A stretch of 64,000 nt of DNA, from positions 62,001 to 126,000 of the forward strand of contig NZ_LIFX01000014.1 of the NCBI RefSeq assembly GCF_001297775.1, in the 5' to 3' direction. The notes beneath the pieces are model-generated. The model worked only from the letters and a program-made list of their open reading frames with translations, made no database searches and was not told the DNA's origin. Of this stretch, positions 34,160-44,212 are shown piece after piece; the stretch's first letter is position 1; every line of letters begins with the position of its first letter. A program made the translations under genes and the position numbers. Source of the stretch: Trabulsiella odontotermitis. GTDB lineage: Bacteria; Pseudomonadota; Gammaproteobacteria; Enterobacterales; Enterobacteriaceae.

Positions 34160-34260
34160 CATTTGCCGCCTAAAAGTACTCAGTTGTGCGTTAGTTCGAG
34201 TTTTTTCACCGCATTTATACGCTAACCTTCTGAAATGGCAGTAAACATGGGAGAAGCATC

Positions 34261-35121
34261 ATGTGGCAAGCTATCAGTGGCCTGTTAAGCGAGCAATTTG
34301 GAAGCGGCGACATCGAGTTGCGTAATGAATTACCTGGAGGAGAAATCCACGCTGCATGGCATCTGCGCTATCGCGGTAAGGACTTTTTCGTCAAGTGCGA
34401 TGAGCGGGAGCTTCTGCCCATTTTCACGGCGGAAGCCGATCAACTGGAACTACTTTCACGCAGTAAAACGGTTCGCGTCCCGGAAGTGTTTGCCGTCGGC
34501 AGCGACCGCGACTACAGCTTTCTGGTGATGGAATTTCTGCCTCCCCGCCCGCTCGACGCCCATAGCGCGTTTCTGCTGGGCCAACAGCTTGCCCATCTCC
34601 ACGAATGGAGCGACCAGCCGCAGTTTGGTCTCGACTTCGACAACGACCTCTCCACCACGCCACAACCCAACGCCTGGCAACGTCGCTGGTCAACCTTCTT
34701 CGCTGAACAGCGTATTGGCTGGCAACTGGAGCTGGCGGCGGAAAAAGGCATGGCGTTTGGTAATATCGATGCGATTGTCGGCCATATTCAGCAGCGCCTG
34801 AGCAACCATCAGCCACAGCCTTCGCTTCTGCACGGTGATCTGTGGTCCGGCAACTGCGCGCTGGGGCCTGACGGTCCGTATATTTTCGATCCGGCCTGCT
34901 ACTGGGGTGACAGGGAGTGTGACCTGGCGATGCTGCCGTTGCATCCCGATCAGCCACCGCAGATTTACGATGGCTATCAGTCGGTCTCACCGTTACCTTC
35001 CGGCTTCCTCGATCGCCAGCCGGTTTATCAGCTTTATACCTTACTGAACCGAGCGATTTTGTTTGGCGGGGAACATCTGGTGACCGCGCAGAAAGCGCTG
35101 GAGCGGGTGCTGGCGGCCTGA
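34261..35121 (+). CDS. yniA: Fructosamine kinase-family protein YniA
   Basis: A 286-residue fructosamine/ketosamine-3-kinase-like protein with an aminoglycoside-phosphotransferase fold. The catalytic loop LLHGDLWSGNC and the metal-binding YIFDPACYWGDRECDLAM are intact. Relatives phosphorylate glycated amines for repair. It is the last gene of the K-12 '38 min' block; the next gene belongs elsewhere in K-12. Confidence 0.93.
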   Translation: MWQAISGLLSEQFGSGDIELRNELPGGEIHAAWHLRYRGKDFFVKCDERELLPIFTAEADQLELLSRSKTVRVPEVFAVGSDRDYSFLVMEFLPPRPLDAHSAFLLGQQLAHLHEWSDQPQFGLDFDNDLSTTPQPNAWQRRWSTFFAEQRIGWQLELAAEKGMAFGNIDAIVGHIQQRLSNHQPQPSLLHGDLWSGNCALGPDGPYIFDPACYWGDRECDLAMLPLHPDQPPQIYDGYQSVSPLPSGFLDRQPVYQLYTLLNRAILFGGEHLVTAQKALERVLAA

Positions 35122-35135
35122 GCCTTCGCTCAGGC
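35116..35135. terminator. Hairpin shared by the yniA and tonB 3' ends
   Basis: A perfect 8-bp stem GCCTGAGC/GCTCAGGC with a CTTC loop overlaps the yniA stop codon and lies 8 nt beyond the tonB stop. It lacks a real T-run on either strand, so termination would be weak or Rho-assisted. It marks the rearrangement junction. Confidence 0.55.
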
Positions 35136-35142
35136 ACACCGG

Positions 35143-35865
35143 TCAGTTCATTGAGACGCCTTTCAGGCGGAATTCGATGTTCATGATAAGCCCGTTACCT
35201 GGCTTGCCACTCTCATAGCGCCATTTTCGCATGGCGCTTTTAACTTCACGTTCAAACATATTGCTCGGCTGCGCGGAGAGAATTTCGACGTTATCCACGC
35301 GGCCATCTGCCGTGACGTCAAACCGGACGCGCACTTTCCCTTCGATGCGCAGCGCCTGCGCCCGCGCCGGATACCCCGGCTGGTTGCGGCTCAGCGCGCG
35401 AGGGCCTGTGGGGGCGCTCACCGTCGGTTTGCTGGTGGCAGCGGGTGCGGTACTGGTCACCGGGCGCGATGGTGTCGTGTTTTCAAACGGCGATGCCGGA
35501 CGCGGCTCTGCGGGTTTCACTTCCCGTTTTGGCTGCTCGACCTTTTTCTCCGGTTTGGGTTTCGGCTTTGGCTTAGGTTTCGGTTCCGGTTTGTGGATCA
35601 CCACCGGCGCCTCTTTTGGCGGCTCGGGAACCGGCTCGGGTTCTGGCTCCGGCTCCACAACCGGTTGCGGCGGTGGCTGAACAGCCTGCGGCGGCTCCAG
35701 ATCGGCGGGCGTCACCATGGTGACCGTAATCGGCTGACCCGGCGCTGGCAGTTCAATAACCTGATGATGTACCGAGGTATAAAGCAATCCCGCAACGACT
35801 GCGCCGTGGATAGCCACTGAGAGCAGGGTCGGCCACGGAAAGCGGCGAGGCATATCAAGGGTCAT
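35143..35865 (-). CDS. tonB: Energy transducer TonB
   Basis: A 240-residue TonB. The N-terminal inner-membrane anchor carries the SxxxH motif (Ser16, His20). A long Pro-rich spacer with Glu-Pro and then Lys-Pro repeats lies at about 65-105, and the C-terminal domain (about 150-240) contacts TonB boxes of outer-membrane receptors. It couples proton motive force to siderophore and B12 uptake, which links it to btuCED here. Start at 35865 (MTLDMPRRFPWP) by homology; Met codons 3 and 17 codons upstream are unlikely. Confidence 0.96.
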   Translation of the reverse strand: MTLDMPRRFPWPTLLSVAIHGAVVAGLLYTSVHHQVIELPAPGQPITVTMVTPADLEPPQAVQPPPQPVVEPEPEPEPVPEPPKEAPVVIHKPEPKPKPKPKPKPEKKVEQPKREVKPAEPRPASPFENTTPSRPVTSTAPAATSKPTVSAPTGPRALSRNQPGYPARAQALRIEGKVRVRFDVTADGRVDNVEILSAQPSNMFEREVKSAMRKWRYESGKPGNGLIMNIEFRLKGVSMN

Positions 35866-35912
35866 TGAAGTCATAATCGTGTCAGTTGCCAAATGAAGTC
35901 CCGATTTTAAAT

Positions 35913-35931
35913 GCAAATAGCAATCATATTC
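35913..35931 (-). promoter_or_regulatory. Fur-like site in the tonB promoter
   Basis: On the minus strand the bases read GAATATGATTGCTATTTGC, a moderate match to the Fur consensus, just upstream of a -10-like TTAAAAT. E. coli tonB is iron-repressed through a Fur site in the same place. Confidence 0.5.
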
Positions 35932-36088
35932 AATAAGACATCTTATTCTGAATCAACTTTTGTCCGTTGTTGCCCAAAAATCCCGCGTGTCGAACAAACT
36001 GTCGCACAGGCCACACATCTTTACATTGCAGTTAATGACACTTTCACTTAACGTAAAACGCAAATTTCATCAGGAAGGAGTTCTGCCC

Positions 36089-36385
36089 GTGCTTTACGTG
36101 ATTTACGCCGAAGATGTCGCTGACTCACTCGAAAAACGCTTATCCGTTCGCCCTGCCCACCTCGCCCGCCTGCAACTGCTGCAGGATGACGGCCGTCTGC
36201 TGACTGCGGGTCCACTGCCTGCGGTTGACAGCAACGATCCTGGCGCCGCAGGCTTTACCGGCTCCATTATTATTGCCGAATTTGAATCGCTGGAAACAGC
36301 ACAGGCATGGGCGAACGATGATCCGTACGTCGCGGCCGGTGTGTATGGCAACGTTGCAGTTAAACCGTACAAAAAAACGTTTTAA
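36089..36385 (+). CDS. yciI: YciI-family protein (GTG start)
   Basis: A 98-residue dimeric alpha-beta barrel (YCII) protein; start GTG at 36089 follows AGGAAGGAG, and the frame upstream to 35960 is not used. The conserved His24 in RPAHLARL and an Asp in VDSNDPG are the proposed active site of the family; no reaction is established for YciI itself. It is divergent from tonB as in E. coli. Confidence 0.93.
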   Translation: MLYVIYAEDVADSLEKRLSVRPAHLARLQLLQDDGRLLTAGPLPAVDSNDPGAAGFTGSIIIAEFESLETAQAWANDDPYVAAGVYGNVAVKPYKKTF

Positions 36386-36395
36386 CGCAACGCCA

Positions 36396-36430
36396 GAAAA
36401 ACGATGGGCACCGCAAGCGGTGCCCTTTTT
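36396..36430. terminator. Bidirectional terminator between yciI and yciY
   Basis: Eight-base stem GGGCACCG/CGGTGCCC with an A-run on one side and a T-run on the other, so it can end both yciI and the opposing yciY. Confidence 0.85.
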
Positions 36431-36434
36431 GTGC

Positions 36435-36608
36435 TCAGATGTCGTAGAAGGCGAAGACCAGTGCGTGGTGTTGCCGTTTGACAAGACATTTTCTGATGGA
36501 GTGGATGCGCATATTGCGACGCGACTGAGCTTCCAGCCAGCGGGTTTTACGGCGACTTGCCTGCCGCTGCATGCGCCAGCGCCCCACTTCCGTTCTGCTA
36601 TGCTTCAT
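36435..36608 (-). CDS. yciY: Small basic protein YciY
   Basis: A 57-residue, strongly basic protein (MKHSRTEVGRWRMQRQASRR at the start), matching E. coli YciY. Function unknown. The start at 36608 is chosen by homology over an in-frame Met at 36731. The potassium channel gene kch, next to it in E. coli, is absent. Confidence 0.85.
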   Translation of the reverse strand: MKHSRTEVGRWRMQRQASRRKTRWLEAQSRRNMRIHSIRKCLVKRQHHALVFAFYDI

Positions 36609-36751
36609 TTCTACAGCTCTCAGAATGAAAGAGCCTTTATTATATCCGCTCCCCCCTGACTGACCAGCGGTTTTACAGCGCATTTTATTTGCCAGATCAG
36701 TGCTTATGCGTAAACTCTTAACATCTGGCATACAAAAGGATTTTTATTGAT

Positions 36752-38212
36752 ATGACAACCTTCTACACCGTGGTGAGTTGGCTGGTGGTTCTGGGTTACT
36801 GGTTGCTCATTGCCGGTGTGACATTACGTATTTTGATGAAGCGACGCGCGGTGCCTTCGGCGATGGCATGGCTGCTGATTATCTATATTCTGCCCCTCGT
36901 CGGGATCATCGCCTATTTGTCGGTCGGAGAACTGCATCTCGGAAAACGCCGGGCCGAGCGCGCCAGAGCCATGTGGCCCTCGACAGCAAAGTGGCTGCAT
37001 GATCTTAAAGCTTTTAACCATATCTTTGCCGAGGAAAACAGCCCGGTCGCCTCGTCGCTGTTTAAGCTCTGTGAGCGCCGTCAGGGCATCGCCGGGGTGA
37101 AAGGCAATCAGTTGCAACTGATGACCGAAACGGATGATGTCATGCAGGCGCTGATCCGCGATATCCAGCTCGCCCGTCACAATATCGAGATAGTCTTTTA
37201 TATCTGGCAGCCGGGCGGAATGGCCGATCAAGTGGCGGAGTCGCTGATGGCCGCCGCGCGACGCGGCGTTCACTGCCGCCTGATGCTGGACTCCGCAGGC
37301 AGCGTGGCGTTTTTTCGCAGCCCGTGGGCGACGATGATGCGCAACGCCGGTATTGAAGTCGTTGAGGCGCTGAAAGTGAATCTGATGCGTGTCTTTCTGC
37401 GCCGTATGGATCTGCGTCAGCACCGCAAAATGGTGCTGATCGACAACTATATTGCCTACACCGGCAGTATGAATATGGTCGATCCGCGCTTCTTTAAGCA
37501 GGATGCCGGCGTGGGCCAGTGGATAGATCTGATGGCGCGCATGGAAGGCCCGGTTGCCACGGCGATGGGCATTATTTACTCCTGCGACTGGGAAATTGAG
37601 ACCGGTAAACGCATTCTCCCGCCGCCGCCAGACGCCAATATCATGCCGTTTGAAGCCGCCAGCGGGCACACCATTCACACTATCGCCTCAGGCCCGGGCT
37701 TCCCGGAAGATCTGATCCACCAGGCGCTGCTGACGGCTGCGTATTCGGCCCGTGAATATCTGATAATGACCACGCCCTACTTCGTGCCCAGCGACGACCT
37801 GCTGCATGCCATCTGTACCGCCGCTCAGCGCGGTGTCGATGTCAGCATTATTCTGCCGCTGAAAAACGATTCGATGCTGGTGGGCTGGGCGAGCCGCGCC
37901 TTTTTCACCGAGCTACTGGCCGCGGGCGTCAAAATTTATCAGTTTGAAGGCGGGCTGCTGCACACCAAGAGCGTGCTGGTCGATGGCGAGTTAAGCCTGG
38001 TCGGCACCGTCAATCTCGACATGCGCAGCCTGTGGCTGAACTTTGAAATTACGCTGGCGATTGATGACGTTGGCTTCGGTGGCGATCTGGCGGCGGTGCA
38101 GGACGATTACATCTCACGCTCCCGCCTGCTCGACGCCCTTGAATGGGTAAAACGACCACTCTGGCAGCGAATGGCCGAGCGACTGTTTTACTTCTTCAGC
38201 CCGTTGCTGTAA
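36752..38212 (+). CDS. clsA: Cardiolipin synthase A
   Basis: A 486-residue phospholipase-D-family enzyme that condenses two phosphatidylglycerols to cardiolipin in the inner membrane. There are two N-terminal transmembrane helices (about 4-25 and 38-58) and two HKD motifs, HRKMVLIDN near residue 224 and HTKSVLVDG near residue 404. Length equals E. coli ClsA. Confidence 0.97.
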   Translation: MTTFYTVVSWLVVLGYWLLIAGVTLRILMKRRAVPSAMAWLLIIYILPLVGIIAYLSVGELHLGKRRAERARAMWPSTAKWLHDLKAFNHIFAEENSPVASSLFKLCERRQGIAGVKGNQLQLMTETDDVMQALIRDIQLARHNIEIVFYIWQPGGMADQVAESLMAAARRGVHCRLMLDSAGSVAFFRSPWATMMRNAGIEVVEALKVNLMRVFLRRMDLRQHRKMVLIDNYIAYTGSMNMVDPRFFKQDAGVGQWIDLMARMEGPVATAMGIIYSCDWEIETGKRILPPPPDANIMPFEAASGHTIHTIASGPGFPEDLIHQALLTAAYSAREYLIMTTPYFVPSDDLLHAICTAAQRGVDVSIILPLKNDSMLVGWASRAFFTELLAAGVKIYQFEGGLLHTKSVLVDGELSLVGTVNLDMRSLWLNFEITLAIDDVGFGGDLAAVQDDYISRSRLLDALEWVKRPLWQRMAERLFYFFSPLL

Positions 38213-38234
38213 AACGTGCCAATCAGATGTTTAA

Positions 38235-38576
<342 letters not shown>

Positions 38577-38577
38577 A

Positions 38578-38606
38578 AAAAAGGCCGACGTGATGTCGGC
38601 CTTTTT
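38578..38606. terminator. Bidirectional terminator between yciU and oppF
   Basis: AAAAGGCCGAC...GTCGGCCTTTTT forms a nine-base stem with T-runs on both strands, immediately after yciU and next to the oppF stop. Confidence 0.9.
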
Positions 38607-38608
38607 CA

Positions 38609-39613
38609 TTATAACGGATCTACCTTCAGACAGGAGACCGCGTGGCGGAAACTCCCTTCCAGAACCGGTCGCGTCTTAGCGCACTCCGGCCCGGCAATCG
38701 GGCAGCGCGTACGGAATACGCATCCGGAAGGCGGGTTGATCGGTGACGGAAGTTCCCCTTCCAGCAACTGGATCTCCTTCGCTTTTTCCAGATCGGGGTC
38801 CGGGATGGGCACTGCCGACATCAGCGCCCGGGTGTATGGGTGCAGCGGATTGTGATACACCTCATCGTAAGTGCCGAGCTCAACGGCATGACCCAGATAC
38901 ATCACCAGCACGCGATCGGAGATATGTTTCACCACCGCCAGATCGTGCGCGATGAAGATCAGCGAAAGCCCCATCTCACGCTGCAGTTGCTGCAACAGGT
39001 TAACCACCTGCGCCTGAATGGACACATCCAGCGCGGAAACCGGTTCATCACAAATAATCAGTTTCGGCTCAAGGATCAGCGCACGGGCGATGCCGATACG
39101 CTGACATTGTCCACCAGAGAATTCATGCGGGTAACGGTTAATCAGGTTGGGCAGCAGGCCCACTTTCATCATCATCGCTTTGACGCGATCGCGAACTTCC
39201 TGGCGCGGCATTTTCGGATGATAAGTCCGCAGCGGCTCAGCGATAATTTCACCGATGGTCATGCGCGGGTTCAGTGAGGCCAGCGGATCCTGGAAAATCA
39301 TCTGGATATCACTACGCACAGCACGCCACTCGTCCGGTTTCATGCCCAGCAGATCTTTCCCCAGCCACGCCACCTTGCCGTCTGTCGCCTGCACCAGACC
39401 GATGATCGCACGCGCAAAGGTAGATTTACCGCAGCCGGACTCACCCACCACGCCCAGGGTTTCCCCTTCATACAGACGCAGGGTGACGCCATCCACGGCC
39501 TTCAGCGTTTTCGCCGGTTGCCAGAACCACTGTTTGCCGTCTTTGATATCAAAATGCACTTTCAGATCGGCAATTTCGAGCAGCACTTTACGATTTTCGA
39601 TTACGGCGTTCAT
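38609..39613 (-). CDS. oppF: Oligopeptide ABC transporter ATPase OppF
   Basis: A 334-residue ABC ATPase. Walker A is GESGCGKST, signature FSGGQCQRIGIARAL, Walker B LIICDEPVSALD. The C-terminal oligopeptide/dipeptide extension has Cys residues (CVFRTRCPIAGPEC) that bind an Fe-S cluster in relatives. The start overlaps the oppD stop by 4 nt. Confidence 0.97.
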   Translation of the reverse strand: MNAVIENRKVLLEIADLKVHFDIKDGKQWFWQPAKTLKAVDGVTLRLYEGETLGVVGESGCGKSTFARAIIGLVQATDGKVAWLGKDLLGMKPDEWRAVRSDIQMIFQDPLASLNPRMTIGEIIAEPLRTYHPKMPRQEVRDRVKAMMMKVGLLPNLINRYPHEFSGGQCQRIGIARALILEPKLIICDEPVSALDVSIQAQVVNLLQQLQREMGLSLIFIAHDLAVVKHISDRVLVMYLGHAVELGTYDEVYHNPLHPYTRALMSAVPIPDPDLEKAKEIQLLEGELPSPINPPSGCVFRTRCPIAGPECAKTRPVLEGSFRHAVSCLKVDPL

Positions 39614-40620
39614 AGCAGATCCCCCACCGGTTTAAAGCAGGCGCGTAAACGCCCTGGCGCAAACTCCTCCAGCGGCGGAGCACTATGGCAGATATCCATC
39701 GCGTGCGGGCAGCGCGGCTGGAACGGGCAGCCTTTCGGCAAACGCAACAGGTTTGGCGGGTTGCCCGGGATCGTCAGCAGTGATTCGCCTTCCGCATCCA
39801 GACGCGGTACTGCATTGAGCAGGCCAATAGAATAAGGATGCGCGGGTTGGTAGAACACATCGCGCGCCTGACCATATTCCATGGTGCGCCCGGCATACAT
39901 CACCAGCACTTTGTCACAGATACCGGCAACCACGCCGAGATCGTGGGTAATCATGATAATGGCGGTATTGAACTCACGTTTGAGTTCATTCAGCAGCGTC
40001 ATGATTTGCGCCTGCACGGTCACGTCGAGCGCGGTTGTCGGCTCATCGGCAATCAGCAGTTTCGGTCGGCACATCAACGCCATGGCAATCATCACGCGCT
40101 GGCGCATACCGCCGGAAAATTCATGCGGGAACATGCGCATACGCTTACGCGCTTCCGGCATTTTGACCGCATCCAGCATTTTGACTGACTCTTCAAACGC
40201 TTCTGCTTTGCCCATGTTTTTGTGCAGCATCAGCACTTCCATCAGTTGCTCGCCGACGCGCATATACGGGTTCAGAGAGGTCATCGGATCCTGGAAAATC
40301 ATCGAGATCTGCTCGGCACGCAGCTTATTCAACTCGCGCTCAGGCAGGTTGAGGATTTGCCGTCCGTTGAACGTTGCGGAGCCGCCGATACGGCCGTTCT
40401 GCGCCAGCAGCCCCATCAGCGCAAAGGCAGTCTGGGATTTACCGGAGCCGGATTCACCCACGATACCCAGCGTCTCACCCGCTTTCAGGCTGAAGTTAAG
40501 ATCGTTGACCGCCGTGACGTCGCCATCCGGCGTTTTAAACGTCACGCGTAAATCTTTCACATCCAGCAGCAGCGACGACTGCTGTTGCTGGTGGTTTTTT
40601 ACCATGTCAATCGTACTCAT
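39610..40620 (-). CDS. oppD: Oligopeptide ABC transporter ATPase OppD
   Basis: A 336-residue ABC ATPase partner of OppF. Walker A is GESGSGKSQT, signature FSGGMRQRVMIAMAL, Walker B LLIADEPTTALD, and a C-terminal Cys-containing extension CPFQPRCPHAMDIC is present. It starts 11 nt after oppC. Confidence 0.97.
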   Translation of the reverse strand: MSTIDMVKNHQQQQSSLLLDVKDLRVTFKTPDGDVTAVNDLNFSLKAGETLGIVGESGSGKSQTAFALMGLLAQNGRIGGSATFNGRQILNLPERELNKLRAEQISMIFQDPMTSLNPYMRVGEQLMEVLMLHKNMGKAEAFEESVKMLDAVKMPEARKRMRMFPHEFSGGMRQRVMIAMALMCRPKLLIADEPTTALDVTVQAQIMTLLNELKREFNTAIIMITHDLGVVAGICDKVLVMYAGRTMEYGQARDVFYQPAHPYSIGLLNAVPRLDAEGESLLTIPGNPPNLLRLPKGCPFQPRCPHAMDICHSAPPLEEFAPGRLRACFKPVGDLL

Positions 40621-40631
40621 GGCGGGGCTCC

Positions 40632-41540
40632 TTAGCGGTCTTTCGGATCGAGGGCATCACGCAGGCCATCGCCGATAAAGTTAAAACAAAACAGGGTAAC
40701 CACCAGGAAACCTGCCGGGAACAGCAGCAGCCATGGAGACACTTCCATGGAGTTGGCGCCATCACTCAGTAAGGCCCCCCAACTGCTGAGCGGCTCCTGC
40801 GTACCCAGACCAAGGAAGCTCAGGAACGATTCAAACAGGATCATGCTGGGAACCAGCAGCGAGGCGTAAACCACCACCACGCCCAGCACGTTCGGTACGA
40901 TATGACGAACAACGATATTGCCGGTCGAGACACCGCCGACCTGCGCCGCTTCGATAAACTCTTTGCGCTTCAGACTCAGCGTCTGGCCGCGAACGATACG
41001 CGCCATATCCAGCCACGAAACCATCCCGATGGCAACGAAGATCAGCAGGATGTTTTGCCCGAAGAAGGTGACCAGCAGGATAACGAAGAACATGAAGGGG
41101 AAGGAGTTGAGGATTTCCAGCACACGCATCATGAAGGAGTCGACTTTGCCGCCGAGATAGCCGGACAGCGACCCGTACAACGTGCCGACAATCACCGCCA
41201 CCAGCGCCGCGGCGATGCCGACCATCAGCGAAATACGCCCGCCAATCGCCACACGCACCAGCAGATCACGCCCGGAAGAGTCGGTGCCGAAATAGTGCCC
41301 GGATTCAGTATCCGGCGCGCTGGACATCATGCCCCAGTCGGTATCGAAATAGGTAAACTGCGACAGTATCGGCGCCAGGGTAACAAAAAGCGCAATCAGG
41401 ATCAGCACCACCAGGCTCGCGACCGCGGCGCGGTTATGCATAAAGCGTCGACGGGCATCCTGCCATAAACTGCGGCCTTCTACGTCCAGTTTTTCACTGA
41501 AGTGTTCCAGCGCCTCGCTGTTTTTCTTACTTAACATCAT
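40632..41540 (-). CDS. oppC: Oligopeptide ABC transporter permease OppC
   Basis: A 302-residue permease with about six transmembrane helices and a long cytoplasmic N-terminus. The EAA motif that contacts the ATPases reads EAAQVGGVSTGNIVVRHIVPN. Together with OppB it forms the channel. Confidence 0.97.
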   Translation of the reverse strand: MMLSKKNSEALEHFSEKLDVEGRSLWQDARRRFMHNRAAVASLVVLILIALFVTLAPILSQFTYFDTDWGMMSSAPDTESGHYFGTDSSGRDLLVRVAIGGRISLMVGIAAALVAVIVGTLYGSLSGYLGGKVDSFMMRVLEILNSFPFMFFVILLVTFFGQNILLIFVAIGMVSWLDMARIVRGQTLSLKRKEFIEAAQVGGVSTGNIVVRHIVPNVLGVVVVYASLLVPSMILFESFLSFLGLGTQEPLSSWGALLSDGANSMEVSPWLLLFPAGFLVVTLFCFNFIGDGLRDALDPKDR

Positions 41541-41554
41541 GGCGTACTCCAGTG

Positions 41555-42475
41555 TCAGTAACGGATTTTCGGATCGATGACGGCATACAGCACGTCAACC
41601 ACCGCGTTGAACAGGATCGTCAGCGCGCCGACCAGAATCGTGAGACTCAGTACCAGCGAGTAGTCACGGTTAAGCGCCCCGTTCACGAACAACTGGCCGA
41701 TGCCCGGCAAACCATAGATAGTTTCAATAACCATCGAGCCGGTGATAATACCGACGAAAGCAGGCCCCATATAGGAGAGCACCGGCAGCAACGCGGGTTT
41801 CAGCGCATGGCGGAAGATAATCCGCCGCATCGGCAACCCTTTTGCACGCGCGGTACGAATAAAGTTAGAGTGCAGCACTTCAATCATTGAGCCACGGGTA
41901 ATACGCGCGATACTGGCGATATAAGCCAGCGACAGCGCCACCATCGGCAGGATCATAAATTTCAGCGCCCCGCCGTTCCAGCCGCCGCCTGGCAACCAGT
42001 GCAGGGTGATCGCGAAAACCATCACCAGCAGCGGCGCGACAACAAAGCTCGGGATAACCACCCCGGTCATCGCAAACCCCATGACGGTATAATCCCACGC
42101 GGTATTTTGCCTGAGTGCGGCAATCACCCCCGCGCTAACGCCAACGATCACGGCGAGCAAAAACGCCGCCATCCCCAGTTTTGCAGAAACCGGGAAACTG
42201 GCCGCCACCAGATCGTTGACCGAATAATCCTTATATTTAAAAGACGGTCCGAAATCGCCGTGCGCCAGTTGCTTCAGATAGCTGAAATATTGCGTGGAGA
42301 TCGGATCGTTGAGATGGTATTTCGCCTCAATGTTGGCCATCACTTCTGGCGGCAACGTACGTTCACCGGTAAATGGACTTCCCGGCGCGAGGCGCATCAT
42401 AAAGAAGGAAATAGTAATAAGAACAAAAAGTGTCGGAATCGCTTCCAGACAACGACGTAATATAAATTTTAACAT
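41555..42475 (-). CDS. oppB: Oligopeptide ABC transporter permease OppB
   Basis: A 306-residue permease with six predicted helices; the EAA-type motif is RTARAKGLPMRRIIFRHALK. It is the first permease gene after oppA, from which it is separated by a strong hairpin. Confidence 0.97.
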   Translation of the reverse strand: MLKFILRRCLEAIPTLFVLITISFFMMRLAPGSPFTGERTLPPEVMANIEAKYHLNDPISTQYFSYLKQLAHGDFGPSFKYKDYSVNDLVAASFPVSAKLGMAAFLLAVIVGVSAGVIAALRQNTAWDYTVMGFAMTGVVIPSFVVAPLLVMVFAITLHWLPGGGWNGGALKFMILPMVALSLAYIASIARITRGSMIEVLHSNFIRTARAKGLPMRRIIFRHALKPALLPVLSYMGPAFVGIITGSMVIETIYGLPGIGQLFVNGALNRDYSLVLSLTILVGALTILFNAVVDVLYAVIDPKIRY

Positions 42476-42525
42476 TGCCCGTACCTTCTGGCGTGTGCCT
42501 TTGCACTGCTCTCAAATAAGACACA

Positions 42526-42554
42526 GTGGAGCGAGGAAAAATCCCTCGCTCCAC
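42526..42554 (-). terminator. Strong intercistronic hairpin between oppA and oppB
   Basis: Eleven-base perfect stem GTGGAGCGAGG/CCTCGCTCCAC with an AT-rich loop. On the minus strand no T-run follows, so it is better explained as a 3' end stabiliser or partial terminator that keeps oppA mRNA in excess over oppBCDF. Confidence 0.7.
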
Positions 42555-42563
42555 GCATTGCCA

Positions 42564-44195
42564 TTAATGCTTGATAATATACAAGTTCTTGACGTGGATA
42601 TTATCCATCGGATCTTTACCGGTATAACCGCCGACCCATGGTTTCACGAGACGGGCGTTAACGTAGTAATAGACCGGGGCAATTGCAGAATCTTTATCCA
42701 GCTGCATTTCTGCTTTGTCATACAGCGCGGTACGCTGCGCTTCATCCGTCACTTTCAGCGCATCCGCCAGGATAGTATCAAAGGCTTCGCTCTTATAGTG
42801 CGCGGTGTTGTTAGAGCTGTTTGACAGCAGCATGTTCAGGAAGGATGTCGGTTCGTTGTAATCCGCACACCAGGCCGCACGCGCCACATCATAGTTGCCC
42901 TGATGACGGGTATCGAGGAAGGTTTTCCATTCCTGGTTTTCCAGCTTCACGTTAACGCCGAGGTTTTTCTTCCAGATAGACGCCACAGCGATAGCCAGTT
43001 TTTTGTGCAGATCAGAAGTGTTGTAAAGCAGGCTGAAGGTCAGCGGTTTGTCCGCCGTGTAGCCTGCTTCGGCCAGCAGTTTTTTCGCTTCTGCGTTACG
43101 TTTTTCCTGTGACCACTTAAACCATTCCGGTTCGGTCAGTTTTGCGCCATCGGTATACGGCGGAGTGAAACCGTAAGCAGGCAGGTCGCCCTGGTTTTTC
43201 ACTTTATTGACGATGATGTCGCGATCCAGACCCAGTTTCAGTGCGGTACGGACACGCACATCGGTGAACGGGGCTTTCTGGTTGTTAATTTCGTAATAAT
43301 AAGTGCAGAGATACGGATCTACGTGCACTTCATTCGGAATCTCTTTTTTCAGCTTCTGGAATAATTCGATCGGCATGTTGTTATAGGTCATGTCGATTTC
43401 ACCGCTGCGGTAGCGGTTAACGTCGGTGACTTCAGAGGAAATAGGCAGATAAGTGACCTGGTTGATCACTGTTTTGGCGTTATCCCAGTAATTTGGGTTA
43501 CGCTCCAGAACAATACGTTCGTTGACCACCCACTCTTTCAGTTTATAAGCGCCGTTGGAAACAATATTCGCAGGCTGGGTCCACTTCTCACCATATTTTT
43601 CAATGGCGGCTTTAGGAACCGGCGTCATGGAGGAGTGAACAAGCAGTTTGTAGAAATAAGGAACAGGCTCAGATAAGGTCACTTCCAGCGTATGATCATC
43701 AACGGCTTTCACGCCGAGGTCGGTCGCTGGTTTTTTACCCGCAATAATGTCATCGATATTGGCGATATGACCATACTGCAAATAACTTTCATAAGGAGAA
43801 GCGGTTTTCGGATCAGCCAGGCGTTGCCAGCTGTAGACGAAATCCTGTGCCGTTACCGGCGAACCGTCTGACCATTTCGCATCTTTACGCAGATGGAATG
43901 TCCAGACCTGGAAATCTTTGTTATCCCACGATTCTGCCACGCCAGGTACTGGCTGGCCATCAACACCGGTTTCCACTAACCCTTCAAACAGATCGCGGTT
44001 GATGTTGGATTCCGGTACACCTTCAATTTTGTGCGCATCGAGCGACTGAACTTCTGTACCGTTATTACGTACCAGCGTTTGTTTTTCCGCCAACTGAACA
44101 CCCGCAGGCACATCGGCTGCCATCGCCGCATTGCCAGCGATGAGTGCAGTGAAGACACCTGCTGCAATTAGACTTTTTTTTGTAATGATGGACAT
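42564..44195 (-). CDS. oppA: Periplasmic oligopeptide-binding protein OppA
   Basis: A 543-residue solute-binding protein (SBP family 5). Signal peptide residues 1-26 end AMA, with mature start ADVPAGV. It binds peptides of two to five residues regardless of side chains and delivers them to OppBCDF. The family signature region near residue 115 (WSDGSPVTAQDFVYSWQR) is intact. The message leader is a likely GcvB sRNA target. Confidence 0.97.
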   Translation of the reverse strand: MSIITKKSLIAAGVFTALIAGNAAMAADVPAGVQLAEKQTLVRNNGTEVQSLDAHKIEGVPESNINRDLFEGLVETGVDGQPVPGVAESWDNKDFQVWTFHLRKDAKWSDGSPVTAQDFVYSWQRLADPKTASPYESYLQYGHIANIDDIIAGKKPATDLGVKAVDDHTLEVTLSEPVPYFYKLLVHSSMTPVPKAAIEKYGEKWTQPANIVSNGAYKLKEWVVNERIVLERNPNYWDNAKTVINQVTYLPISSEVTDVNRYRSGEIDMTYNNMPIELFQKLKKEIPNEVHVDPYLCTYYYEINNQKAPFTDVRVRTALKLGLDRDIIVNKVKNQGDLPAYGFTPPYTDGAKLTEPEWFKWSQEKRNAEAKKLLAEAGYTADKPLTFSLLYNTSDLHKKLAIAVASIWKKNLGVNVKLENQEWKTFLDTRHQGNYDVARAAWCADYNEPTSFLNMLLSNSSNNTAHYKSEAFDTILADALKVTDEAQRTALYDKAEMQLDKDSAIAPVYYYVNARLVKPWVGGYTGKDPMDNIHVKNLYIIKH

Positions 44196-44212
44196 TGTGT
44201 TGTGACTCCTCT
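44196..44212 (-). promoter_or_regulatory. oppA ribosome binding site with C/A-rich GcvB target
   Basis: Minus-strand bases read GAGGAGTCACAACACA directly before ATG. The CACAACACA element complements the GU-rich R1 region of the sRNA GcvB, which represses oppA in E. coli and Salmonella by covering this site. Confidence 0.65.
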
